A stretch of DNA of 34,721 nucleotides from an uncultured bacterium (GTDB taxonomy: Bacteria > Bacteroidota > Bacteroidia > Bacteroidales > JACABE01), in contig CAIWDQ010000623.1 in NCBI GenBank assembly GCA_903911455.1, positions 1 through 34,721 on the forward strand, in the 5' to 3' direction. Below are positions 21,524 to 29,883 of this stretch, in pieces. Numbering within the stretch: the first letter of the stretch is position 1; every line of letters begins with the position of its first letter. Both the position numbers and the translations under genes were made by a program. A model generated the notes under the pieces. That model was not told the DNA's origin. It searched no databases and worked only from the letters and a program-made list of their open reading frames with translations.

Positions 21524-23950
21524 TTAAAATTCAATTATAAAACCTAATGAAGGTGTGAAATTAGAACTTTGATTTTCTAATATCATAGGAATGCCATTGC
21601 TGCCATCAGGTTTCAAAGCATTGCCATCAGTAGTGGCAAAGCCTGAGTTGTCTGCTTTTCTTTTAAAAGTATAAGTAGGAATTCCGGCATTACTTAACAT
21701 TAATACATTGGTAAAGTCTAAATAAAAGTCATAACTAATATGTTTAGCATAGAATTTTTTATCAATACGAAAATCTATTTCTTTATAAGGAGTAAGTTTT
21801 AATGAGTTTAAATGGGTGTAATCTAATATCCCCACACCTGTTGTTACATAATTTTGTTGCGAACTTTGCATATCAAATGGTGTATAAGGTGAAGCACCTG
21901 TTATTCTTACTTTTAATCCTGCCTCCCAGTCTTTCCCAAATTTCTTACCTAAAATACATGATAACAAATGGCGGGTATCCCAAGCTGAAGAGATATAAGT
22001 ATTAGTAGTACCTGTAAACTCACTCCAGAATAGAGTATATGAAGCTGTTATAAATAAATTTTTAATAAGCTTTTGCTGAACAAATAATTCAAAACCATAG
22101 GCACGACCTTTACCAGTACTTAATGTTTTTTCGTTGCCTATTGCACCAAAGTCTCCTCCTTCATTAGCTATTGAAATTCCATCACGAGATGAGACAGGAT
22201 AATTACTGTATTGTTTATAAAAGGCTTCTGTAGTTATACGTAATGAGTTTGTCGGGTTATATTCTAAGCCTGTTACAAAATGATTGCAAAAGATATAATC
22301 ATTGTCTTTGTTAACAAAATCATTAAAATCATTTTTAAAACCTAATATAGTATAAATTGGTATCTTTGCATACCTTCCAACACTTGCATTTACATTCCAC
22401 TTTGAATTTAAAGCATAAGAAAGAGCCACTCTAGGTGATAGATTTTGTAAGAAGTTATTCCCATTAGTCATAAAGGTATTTCCATCAGTTCTAATCCCTA
22501 AGGTAACTGAAAGTTTATCATCAAGTAATTTCTTATTTAATGAAGCAAAAGCTCCGTACTTAAAGAACTCAAGAGCTGTATTAAAATTAAGATTATATCC
22601 CGGAACTAATATATTTCCTGCGCTGTCAGTAATAGTTTTACGTAGTACTGCAAAAGTAGTATTGTTATATTCTACATATTGAGCCATAGCGCCATAACTA
22701 AGCTTCCAGCCATCCATCATTCTAACTACATCAAACCGAAGTTTGTTTTCAATCTCCTGTGATGTAGTTTTGAGTGTTCTTTTACTTTCATCATTTTGCT
22801 GAGCATCTTCAAACTGATCCAGACGATTGTTAAACATATTTCTACTTAAAGATAAATCCCAATAACCTTTATTTAAAAGATGTTTTAAACTCACACCCAT
22901 AGTATAAGTCCATTGATTTATATTAGGATAAGCCCTTAATACATATTCTTTTTCGGGTGTAGAATTCTTAGGCACACCAAAACTAAAATCATCAATTGCT
23001 CCTAAACCAATAGATGTTAAGGTAGTTTTAGGATCAATCTTATAAGTTATCTTATATTGAAAGTCCCAATAATTAGGACGAATAGGTAAATCAATTGCTT
23101 GAAATAAATACTGAAGATACGAACGACGGGCCGATGCCATATAAGTTACTTTATTACTTATAGGTCCATCTAAAGTCAAAGCAAGTTCGGTACTGCTCAA
23201 TCTAATATTTCCTTCTGTTTTATAAGGATTTCCTTCTTTTTGTTTAAATTGTAGGACAGAAGAAAGTGCATTGTCATATTTAGCATTAAAACTACTACTG
23301 CTTAAAGTAACATCGTCAATAAAAGATACATTAAGAATCCCTGCAGGACCTCCTGCACTTCCTTGTGTTGCAAAATGATTGATCTGAGGTACTTCAATGC
23401 CATCAAGATAATATACATTTTCGTTGGGGGCGCCTCCTCTTATAATAATATCATTCCTAAAGCCGGCTGTAGCAGTGGTTCCACTTACGCCCGGTAATAC
23501 TTGTACTACTTTAGAAATGTCGAAGTTACCTCCCGGATTACTCTTAATCTCTTCGGCTGTCATACTTTGAACCGATAGAGGAGTTTCAGTTTGTTTACCA
23601 TAAGTATTAGCAGTAATAGTAACTTCCTTTAAGTCTTTAGACATTGATTCCATCTCAGCATTAATACTGATAGAATTACCTGTCCCTACAATAATATTAT
23701 AAAGTGTTAATGGTTTATAACCAATAAGCTGGAATTTGAGATTATAACTCTTTGGTGTGATGTCTGTGATCTTAAATTTCCCATCTATATCCGCAACAGT
23801 ATTATAACTTGTGTTTTCAATAGAAATGATGGCTCCCGTCAATATTTCCTGTGTTTCCCTATCTTTCACAGTTCCGTAAATAGTACCAGTCTTCTGGGCA
23901 AATATATTTAGTGATAATACGATAAGTGTTATTAAAATTATATGTTTCAT
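21524..23950 (-). CDS. TonB-dependent outer-membrane receptor with CarboxypepD_reg-like domain
   Basis: An 808-residue outer-membrane transporter. A signal peptide (KHIILITLIVLSLNIFAQ) is followed by a CarboxypepD_reg-like beta-sandwich (about 20-105: GTIYGTVKDRETQEILTGAIISIENT...TVADIDGKFKITDI). Next come the plug domain (about 120-235, with IIRGGAPNENVYYLDGIEVPQINHF) and a 22-strand-type barrel ending in the aromatic FIIEF. It is shorter than SusC proteins, has no SusD partner next to it, and the SusC-type long N-terminal features are absent, so it is a general TonB-dependent receptor whose ligand (iron chelate, vitamin, peptide or glycan) cannot be told. The exbB-exbD-tonB cluster 8 kb away could energise it. 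The T9SS cargo gene lies downstream in the same direction. Confidence 0.92.
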   Translation of the reverse strand: MKHIILITLIVLSLNIFAQKTGTIYGTVKDRETQEILTGAIISIENTSYNTVADIDGKFKITDITPKSYNLKFQLIGYKPLTLYNIIVGTGNSISINAEMESMSKDLKEVTITANTYGKQTETPLSVQSMTAEEIKSNPGGNFDISKVVQVLPGVSGTTATAGFRNDIIIRGGAPNENVYYLDGIEVPQINHFATQGSAGGPAGILNVSFIDDVTLSSSSFNAKYDNALSSVLQFKQKEGNPYKTEGNIRLSSTELALTLDGPISNKVTYMASARRSYLQYLFQAIDLPIRPNYWDFQYKITYKIDPKTTLTSIGLGAIDDFSFGVPKNSTPEKEYVLRAYPNINQWTYTMGVSLKHLLNKGYWDLSLSRNMFNNRLDQFEDAQQNDESKRTLKTTSQEIENKLRFDVVRMMDGWKLSYGAMAQYVEYNNTTFAVLRKTITDSAGNILVPGYNLNFNTALEFFKYGAFASLNKKLLDDKLSVTLGIRTDGNTFMTNGNNFLQNLSPRVALSYALNSKWNVNASVGRYAKIPIYTILGFKNDFNDFVNKDNDYIFCNHFVTGLEYNPTNSLRITTEAFYKQYSNYPVSSRDGISIANEGGDFGAIGNEKTLSTGKGRAYGFELFVQQKLIKNLFITASYTLFWSEFTGTTNTYISSAWDTRHLLSCILGKKFGKDWEAGLKVRITGASPYTPFDMQSSQQNYVTTGVGILDYTHLNSLKLTPYKEIDFRIDKKFYAKHISYDFYLDFTNVLMLSNAGIPTYTFKRKADNSGFATTDGNALKPDGSNGIPMILENQSSNFTPSLGFIIEF

Positions 23951-24051
23951 AGTGGTTTCAATTGACCCATTTAAACATACTTTTTACTAAAATGTTCACA
24001 GGATAATCTTTGTATAGACCTTGAATGCAAAGTCTCATTAAATAAAAAAAC

Positions 24052-24063
24052 CGTCATTGCGAG
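24052..24063. repeat. Fragment of a CGTCATTGCGAG REP-type repeat
   Basis: CGTCATTGCGAG is the opening of a widespread intergenic REP-like repeat in many bacteria. Here it is truncated after 12 bases and has no second arm nearby. The match is short and may be chance. Confidence 0.35.
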
Positions 24064-24191
24064 CCCAATACTTTCAGCATACCAAATGAAATTAAAAACC
24101 TGACAAACATTAAAAATCAACTGTATTGATTAATAAAATAATTTAATATTAAATTTTAACAAAGTGTTAATTAAAAAAAAGATAGTAGTTT

Positions 24192-24460
24192 AAAGTTTCA
24201 AACACCTCCATTTTCAAAAAATATACTGTTTGAAAGTTTCAAGTACTCTTTATTTCAAAAAATATACTGTTTGGAAGTACCAAGTACCATCTTTTTCAAA
24301 AAATATAGTGTTTGAAAGTTTCAGGTAGTATTTTTTTCAAAAAATAAAATGAGAAAAAAGTTTCAAGTACCATCTTTTTCAAAAAATGTATTGTTTGAAA
24401 GTTCCAAGGTGTCCATATTTCAAAAAATACTATAGTTGAAAGTTTCAAAGTGTCTATATT
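24192..24460. repeat. Array of about 6.5 units of 41 bp (array C)
   Basis: Units of 41 bases (one is 42) start close to AAAGTTTCAAGTAC and contain TTTCAAAAAATATACTG and GTTTG. Each unit is two half-units of about 20-21 bases that both carry TTTCAA, so the underlying period is about 20.5. The 41-bp step is not a multiple of three, which rules out a coding repeat. It lies in the divergent gap between the receptor gene (23950) and the promoter of the beta-barrel trio (24531). The rest of this 636-base gap is AT-rich with no gene. Confidence 0.75.
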
Positions 24461-24530
24461 TATTTATCAATGTCTGGCGAAAGTACTCACAGCTTTATAA
24501 AAATATATTTTCATTAGTTAGTAGTTTTTT

Positions 24531-24560
24531 TTGTATTATATAAATAATGTCGTATCTTTG
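24531..24560 (+). promoter_or_regulatory. Promoter of the beta-barrel trio
   Basis: TTTG (24531-24534), 18 bases, then TATCTTTG (24553-24560), ending 26 bases before the first ATG (24587). It closely matches the Bacteroidota consensus. It begins about 70 bases after array C. Confidence 0.65.
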
Positions 24561-24586
24561 TTCTCTTATTAACAAATATATTACCC

Positions 24587-25231
24587 ATGAAAAGAAAAAC
24601 ATTATTTATTATCTGCCTGATGATAATCAGTTTGCAGCTAACAGCCCAAAGCAAGAAGTTTTATATTGGCTTGATGGGCTCTACAGATTTTTATTATCCT
24701 AAATTTGAAAGCTCATATCAGATTAATACTATTCAAAGAGATCTGGGTTTCCATTATGGTGTTACTATACAATATAATATAAGTGAGAAGTTGTCTATCA
24801 AAACTGGATTAAACTATTCTACTTTCAATTATAAAGTTATAACTAGTTATTTTGATCCAAAATATGGTTTTGGTGGTCATGAGGACAGTTTAAGTTTTAG
24901 GAATTGGAATATTCCAATTATGCTAAAATATTCATTATTTTCAGAAGGTAATTTTAAAATTACTCCCTCTTTAGGATATGTTATTAGTTTTTTAAAAGGT
25001 AATCGTTCATCTTTTTACGTATTTTCATACTCTTTAGATTCAAATAAAGATTATAAATTAACTATGCATTCGACCCAGTTTAATTTAGGCTTAGAATATT
25101 TAATTAAAGATAAAATCCTCATCACCTTAGAGCCCTATATTAATTGGAACTTTACCGAGATAGATGCCATTCTTTATAAAAAGAATACCATTTCCTTTGG
25201 CGAGATATTAAGTATTAACTATAAATTTTAA
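24587..25231 (+). CDS. Outer-membrane beta-barrel protein, paralog 1 of 3
   Basis: A 214-residue protein with a signal peptide (MKRKTLFIICLMIISLQLTAQ) and an eight-strand-type barrel of the PorT/OMP_b-brl kind. Aromatic-rich alternating strands are seen in FYIGLMGSTDFY, LSIKTGLNYSTFNYKV, NIPIMLKYSLFS, FKITPSLGYVISF and FNLGLEYLIKDKILITLEPYINW. It ends in ...LSINYKF with the terminal aromatic used by the BAM machine. It is the first of three tandem paralogs (13 and 11 bases between them) and has the only clear promoter, so all three are probably one transcript. Ligand or role is unknown. Confidence 0.85.
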   Translation: MKRKTLFIICLMIISLQLTAQSKKFYIGLMGSTDFYYPKFESSYQINTIQRDLGFHYGVTIQYNISEKLSIKTGLNYSTFNYKVITSYFDPKYGFGGHEDSLSFRNWNIPIMLKYSLFSEGNFKITPSLGYVISFLKGNRSSFYVFSYSLDSNKDYKLTMHSTQFNLGLEYLIKDKILITLEPYINWNFTEIDAILYKKNTISFGEILSINYKF

Positions 25232-25244
25232 ACACAATATTATT

Positions 25245-25940
25245 ATGAAAAGAAAAATATTAATTAGTATCTGCCTGTTGATATTCAGTTTGCAGATAAA
25301 AGCGCAAGATCATAAGTTTTATTTAGGTATAATGAGTTCTATGGATTACTATAAATTTCAAAGAGATGATTATTCAATCACTTCCTCGAATGATACTTAT
25401 TTGGGATATCATTTGGGAATAAAAGCCCAGTATGATATTAATAAGAAGTTCTCGTTAAGAAGTGGAATTGATTACTCAAAAATAGTAATTAAGTTTGATT
25501 ACACAGGATTCTTGCCAATTGATGCTGCAGACCCATTGCTTATGAATGATCCTAAAAACACAATAGATAAAAGTTATTTTCTTCATATTCCATTAATGGC
25601 AGGTTATACTATATATAAAAAAGGGGGCTTTAGATTCACTCCTTCTTTTGGATATATATTAAATATTAAACTAACTAGTAGGGTAAATACTACTTTAATT
25701 ACATATGATGCACAAAAAAACGCATATATTGAAACACCTCAGTTTACAGTATATAACAATCTGCTTACGTATCATTCGTTGCAGCTAAATTTAGGTTGCG
25801 AATACATGCTTGGCAAGAAATACCTTATCACCTTCGAGCCCTATTTAAACTACATCATTGATAAAAATAATTCTTATCTAAATATATTAAGTTCGCCATT
25901 TACCTTTGGCGGAATAGTAAGTGTTAATTATAGATTGTAA
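25245..25940 (+). CDS. Outer-membrane beta-barrel protein, paralog 2 of 3
   Basis: A 231-residue paralog of its neighbours. The signal peptide (MKRKILISICLLIFSLQIKAQ) is nearly identical in DNA and protein to that of paralog 3, while the barrel has diverged, especially in extracellular loops such as the PIDAADPLLMNDPKNTID region. Shared landmarks are FYLGIMSSMDYY, FSLRSGIDYS, HIPLMAGYTIYKKGGFRFTPSFGYIL, LQLNLGCEYMLGKKYLITFEPYLNY and the end FTFGGIVSVNYRL. It follows paralog 1 after 13 bases. Tandem duplication with loop divergence suggests surface variation or different ligands; this is an inference. Confidence 0.85.
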   Translation: MKRKILISICLLIFSLQIKAQDHKFYLGIMSSMDYYKFQRDDYSITSSNDTYLGYHLGIKAQYDINKKFSLRSGIDYSKIVIKFDYTGFLPIDAADPLLMNDPKNTIDKSYFLHIPLMAGYTIYKKGGFRFTPSFGYILNIKLTSRVNTTLITYDAQKNAYIETPQFTVYNNLLTYHSLQLNLGCEYMLGKKYLITFEPYLNYIIDKNNSYLNILSSPFTFGGIVSVNYRL

Positions 25941-25951
25941 ATATTGTTATT

Positions 25952-26620
25952 ATGAAAAGAAAATTATTAATAACTATCTGCCTGTTGATATTCAGTTTGC
26001 AGATAAAAGCACAGCATCATAATTATTATGTTGGCTTAATGTCATCCGTAGATTTTTATAATTATTATTACAACTCGTATGGTAATTTTCATGAAAACAT
26101 TGAAAATAATTTAAGCTATCATTATGGTTTAAAGTTGCAATTTGATGCTAATAATTGGTTTTCGCTACGACAGGGAATATATTTCTCAAGGGTTGCATAT
26201 AGATATGATGATCCATATTTTGGCACAATATATCAAAGTAATCCACTTCAAACTGTTCCCACTTATTATATAATTAAAAATTACTTTATAAATATTCCTT
26301 TTATGGCTGGCTTTACTCTATTTTCAGAAAAGGATTTTAAATTCACGCCTTCAATAGGTTTAATATTAAATATAAATAATAGTTCAAGTTTTACTACTTA
26401 TTATCCTACATATACAACTAACTATACTGATAATTATAATGATATTTCTATTTCTGTTCAACTTAATTTAGGGTTTGAATATTTATATAAAGATAAATTC
26501 CTTTTTACTCTTGAACCTTTAACAACTTTTAAATATGGTAACGAAATAAATAATGGCAATATAATATCTACACCCCGGAATTTTGGAATAATGCTTAGTG
26601 TAAATTATAAATTATTATAA
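25952..26620 (+). CDS. Outer-membrane beta-barrel protein, paralog 3 of 3
   Basis: A 222-residue paralog. The signal peptide MKRKLLITICLLIFSLQIKAQ shares LLIFSLQIKAQ exactly with paralog 2. The barrel keeps YYVGLMSSVDFY, FSLRQGIYFSRVAY, NIPFMAGFTLFSEKDFKFTPSIGLIL, VQLNLGFEYLYKDKFLFTLEPL and ends FGIMLSVNYKLL. One predicted loop is a low-complexity Tyr/Thr/Asn stretch (around residues 148-166). It is the last gene of the trio and faces the HD-domain gene convergently 59 bases away. No terminator is obvious there, only a short microrepeat. Confidence 0.85.
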   Translation: MKRKLLITICLLIFSLQIKAQHHNYYVGLMSSVDFYNYYYNSYGNFHENIENNLSYHYGLKLQFDANNWFSLRQGIYFSRVAYRYDDPYFGTIYQSNPLQTVPTYYIIKNYFINIPFMAGFTLFSEKDFKFTPSIGLILNINNSSSFTTYYPTYTTNYTDNYNDISISVQLNLGFEYLYKDKFLFTLEPLTTFKYGNEINNGNIISTPRNFGIMLSVNYKLL

Positions 26621-26643
26621 GTACTTATTTTAATTTATACTTT

Positions 26644-26677
26644 CTATTGCCTATTGCCTAATTTCGTAATTCGTAAT
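26644..26677. repeat. Microrepeat of CTATTGC and CGTAATT words
   Basis: CTATTGC-CTATTGC-CTAATTT followed by CGTAATT-CGTAATT, 7-bp steps, in the short convergent gap between the third barrel gene and the HD-domain gene. A common kind of Bacteroidota 3'-end simple repeat. Confidence 0.5.
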
Positions 26678-26679
26678 TT

Positions 26680-28746
26680 TTAAAGAGTGGGATACTCCAA
26701 ACGTACATGGTGAACACTCATCAGATTCCTTTTTAGTATCTTCTTTATCTTTTCAATATCACGAAAAGTAATATTAGAATTATTAAATTGATTTAATTTA
26801 ATCTGTTTGTTAATAATATTCTCAACCAGATCATTTATTGATTGCTCATCAATAACCTGTGTACTTCGGGTAGCAGCTTCCACCGAATCAACCATCATAA
26901 CTACAGCAGTTTCTTTGGAGAAAGGAATAGGTCCGTGATAGGTAAACTTACCCTCGTTAAAACCTTCTTCAGCAAATTCATCTTTCTGCTTACTAAAGAA
27001 ATAATCAGTCTTACGCGTACCATGATGCGTTCGGATAAAATCAATAAGTTGTTCAGGGAGATTATGTTTCTTAGCCTTCTCCACACCTTTAATAACATGA
27101 CTAATAATAATCTCAGCACTCTCTTCGCTCGATAATTCGTTGTGAGGATTAATACCGTGCGCCTGATTCTCTATAAAATAAACAGGCATGTCGAGTTTAC
27201 CAATGTCATGATACAATGCACCTGCACGCGTTAATAAAGGATTGCCACCAATCTCAAATATAACTTCCTCGGCCATATTAGCCACCTGCATCGAATGCTG
27301 GAAAGTCCCGGGAGCTTTAGCAGCAAGTTCGCGCAAGAGTTTAGTATTAGTATTAGATATCTCCATCAACGAAACATCAGTAACATAGCCAAACATCTTC
27401 TCGAAAAGAAAGATAAGAGGATACGAAAAGAGAGTCATCAAAGCACTTCCTCCAAAATAAGCAAACCGAATATAAGTAATATTATGAAGATTGCCATCCT
27501 GAATCATCGTCAATCCAATATATATTAACGAATAAGTGAAGAAGATAAACAAAGAGGTAAGGAAAAACTGCGCCCTTCTTTCCAGATTAGAAATACTAAT
27601 AATAGTAATAATACCGGCTATCAACTGCAGGAAAATATACTCAAAACTATTAGGTGCCAGAAATCCAATGATCATAATAGTAACAAGATATACGAACAAT
27701 GCAAGTCGTGTATCAAAGAAAACGCGGATAATAATCGGCACCAGACACAACGGAACTAAATACAATAAACTTGGATTGGTACGGATAACGATACTTGTAA
27801 TAAGCACCATCATTATAATAACTAATAGTATGAATACGATGTTTTTGTTATCAAGAATAATCTCTCTGCGGAATGAATATAAAAATAATGCAAGCACAAT
27901 TAATGATAACGAAAGTAGAATAATTTGTCCTAATATAATAATATAATATTTAGAAGTAGAACCCAATTGCTTTTCATATTCTGCTTTTAAAGATATAAGC
28001 ACCTGATACTTCTCAGCAGTAATAATATCTCCTTTCGAAATAATACGTTGCCCATTTTCAATCATCCCTTTAGTAGCAGAGATCTTAGCCAACGTATTTT
28101 GTTTTTCCTTTTCAGTAATATCAGGATCATATTTTACATTCTGGAAAACAAAAGACTGAAGCAAAGGTATCAAAAGATCTTTATCAATATCTTTAACAGA
28201 ATTAAACTCCTGTTGAATAAAATTATTAGCATTGGTTATTGTAAAAAAAGAAGTAAGATCACGAGGGTCGGCTGTATTCTTATTAAGAAGATTAATAGTA
28301 AGATTTGTAGGTTTGTTTTCAATCTCAGGAACTAATTCAATAACTCCCTTATTATATATTGTATCAAAAATCTTAATAGCAAAAATTTTATTCTTCTCTT
28401 TATTAATAATGATCTTTTTATATTTCTTATTCCAGGCATCCTCAAAAGCAGTTTGTAATTCCTGTTTTTTCTGATTTGTTTCTTCTATATTCTTCCTAAA
28501 AAAAGGTTTAGTATCTTTAAGGATAGTATCCTTTTCAGCCCCCAGATCTTCTTCAGATTTATTAATAGCAAAATCAAAAGGAGCAATCAAATCATCATGC
28601 ATCCAGAACTTACCCTTATGAAACTCATATTTAAAAGTACCTTCTTTTGGAAAAAGCAATACTAAAATAATAATACCTAATACAAAGAGAATGACTTTGT
28701 AGATATTAGCAAACTGATTCCTTAAGTAGCCAAATATTTTCTTCAT
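26680..28746 (-). CDS. 7TM-HD (PgpH-like) cyclic-di-AMP phosphodiesterase family protein
   Basis: A 688-residue inner-membrane protein. One N-terminal helix (about 15-33) is followed by an extracytoplasmic 7TMR-HDED domain (about 35-265), a block of seven hydrophobic helices (about 268-455) and a cytoplasmic HD domain. The metal-binding motif is H484 (HSMQVANMAEE) with H513-D514 in YHDIGKL, and more His residues follow in SHVIKGVEK and IRTHHGTRKTDYF. This layout matches PgpH-type enzymes that hydrolyse c-di-AMP to pApA. The substrate is inferred from the family; no diadenylate cyclase gene is in the window. The gene is 63 bases downstream of the YncE-like gene. Confidence 0.9.
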   Translation of the reverse strand: MKKIFGYLRNQFANIYKVILFVLGIIILVLLFPKEGTFKYEFHKGKFWMHDDLIAPFDFAINKSEEDLGAEKDTILKDTKPFFRKNIEETNQKKQELQTAFEDAWNKKYKKIIINKEKNKIFAIKIFDTIYNKGVIELVPEIENKPTNLTINLLNKNTADPRDLTSFFTITNANNFIQQEFNSVKDIDKDLLIPLLQSFVFQNVKYDPDITEKEKQNTLAKISATKGMIENGQRIISKGDIITAEKYQVLISLKAEYEKQLGSTSKYYIIILGQIILLSLSLIVLALFLYSFRREIILDNKNIVFILLVIIMMVLITSIVIRTNPSLLYLVPLCLVPIIIRVFFDTRLALFVYLVTIMIIGFLAPNSFEYIFLQLIAGIITIISISNLERRAQFFLTSLFIFFTYSLIYIGLTMIQDGNLHNITYIRFAYFGGSALMTLFSYPLIFLFEKMFGYVTDVSLMEISNTNTKLLRELAAKAPGTFQHSMQVANMAEEVIFEIGGNPLLTRAGALYHDIGKLDMPVYFIENQAHGINPHNELSSEESAEIIISHVIKGVEKAKKHNLPEQLIDFIRTHHGTRKTDYFFSKQKDEFAEEGFNEGKFTYHGPIPFSKETAVVMMVDSVEAATRSTQVIDEQSINDLVENIINKQIKLNQFNNSNITFRDIEKIKKILKRNLMSVHHVRLEYPTL

Positions 28747-28809
28747 AATGATAAGATATCTATTTATATTAATGTATCAAATAGAAGAATCGAACATATC
28801 AATTTAAAA

Positions 28810-29838
28810 TTATAAAGGAACTATATCCAATATAGTAAACGAATTAGGTTTAGGAGCAGGACGAGGTTTAGGATTCTCAGCAGTTGGCTTGGGAGCAGGC
28901 TGAAAGTCAGAACAAGGTAAATAAATATGATGTGTCTTTTGATTAACTGCAATAGTACGGGCTCCTCTTTGGGTAATAGTATTTTCAATCACTACATATT
29001 TATCTTTGCCCTCTTGCTGCACAACAGTCATAGTCCCATCGCCATTAGAGCTGTATATTCTTTTTAAATCTATATCAAAAGCAACTCCATCCACTCTTTC
29101 TCCAATAGGAATAGTTGTAATAGTATTTCCTGTTTCTGCATCAATAATAACCATCAACTTGTTTCCACAAACAGTAAATAGACGATGATTAACATTGTCA
29201 ATGGCTAAACCACTTGGCTCTTCTCCTTGTTTAACATCAAAATACTTTTCAACTTTTAAAGTAATTGAATTAATAACTGCTATCTGGTTTTTGTCTTCTA
29301 TATTTACATAAACTAAACCATTATTATTGGTAACAGAAAACTCAGGTTTACCACTAAGCGGAATTGTAGCTATTACTTTATTTTCTTTTGCATCTATAAC
29401 AGTAGCACTTGCACTTCCTCCATTATAAGCAAATACTTTATGTGAAAACGGATCATAAAGAATAGCATCAGGATTACGTCCTGTAACTTTAATCTTAGTA
29501 ATAGTCTTTAATGTTGTTAGATCAAAGATAGTAACAGCCGAATCTCTGCCATCACTAATAAAACCTTTGTTAAGATCTGCAGCAATAGCTATCCCATGAA
29601 CTCCTTTAGTATCCTGAATAGTTCCAACGACTTTATTTTTGGTAATATCTACAACCTGTACCATATTTCCATGCGAAACATACAATCTGCCTGCTACATC
29701 ATCCACTGAAAGATAATCCCAACCTGCATCACCATCTAAATGAATGCGGTCGCTTATCTTATATTTATTTACATTCTGAGCTTCCACTCTTATAAAAAGA
29801 GCAAAAAGTAGAACGATTAAAACATTAATTTTTTTCAT
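28810..29838 (-). CDS. YncE-like exported beta-propeller protein
   Basis: A 342-residue protein with a signal peptide (KKINVLIVLLFALFIRVEAQ) and about seven YVTN-type blades covering the rest. Repeated motifs include AGRLYVSHGNMVQVVDITKNKVVGTI, LNKGFISDGRDSAVTIFDL, HKVFAYNGGSASATVIDAKENKVIATI, NGLVYVNIEDKNQIAVIN, HRLFTVCGNKLMVIIDAETGNTITTIPIG and LKRIYSSNGDGTMTVV. A Pro/Lys-rich insert (PAPKPTAENPKPRPAPKP) precedes the last strand. Such periplasmic propellers bind proteins, DNA or small ligands; the role is unknown. It is 45 bases after comB. Confidence 0.88.
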   Translation of the reverse strand: MKKINVLIVLLFALFIRVEAQNVNKYKISDRIHLDGDAGWDYLSVDDVAGRLYVSHGNMVQVVDITKNKVVGTIQDTKGVHGIAIAADLNKGFISDGRDSAVTIFDLTTLKTITKIKVTGRNPDAILYDPFSHKVFAYNGGSASATVIDAKENKVIATIPLSGKPEFSVTNNNGLVYVNIEDKNQIAVINSITLKVEKYFDVKQGEEPSGLAIDNVNHRLFTVCGNKLMVIIDAETGNTITTIPIGERVDGVAFDIDLKRIYSSNGDGTMTVVQQEGKDKYVVIENTITQRGARTIAVNQKTHHIYLPCSDFQPAPKPTAENPKPRPAPKPNSFTILDIVPL

Positions 29839-29871
29839 TGTTTAAATATTAAATTGTCATTAACTAAAGTA

Positions 29872-29879
29872 CAAAATTA
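29872..29879 (-). promoter_or_regulatory. Possible -7 element for the YncE-like gene
   Basis: TAATTTTG on the minus strand in the 45-base gap after comB, 33 bases before the ATG at 29838. It suggests the propeller gene can be transcribed separately from comB. Confidence 0.4.
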
Positions 29880-29883
29880 AGCT

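Noticed and set aside
24192-24460. CRISPR-like reading of array C
   Set aside because: Both halves of the 41-bp unit are similar to each other and to other units, so there are no unique spacers, and no cas genes are near.
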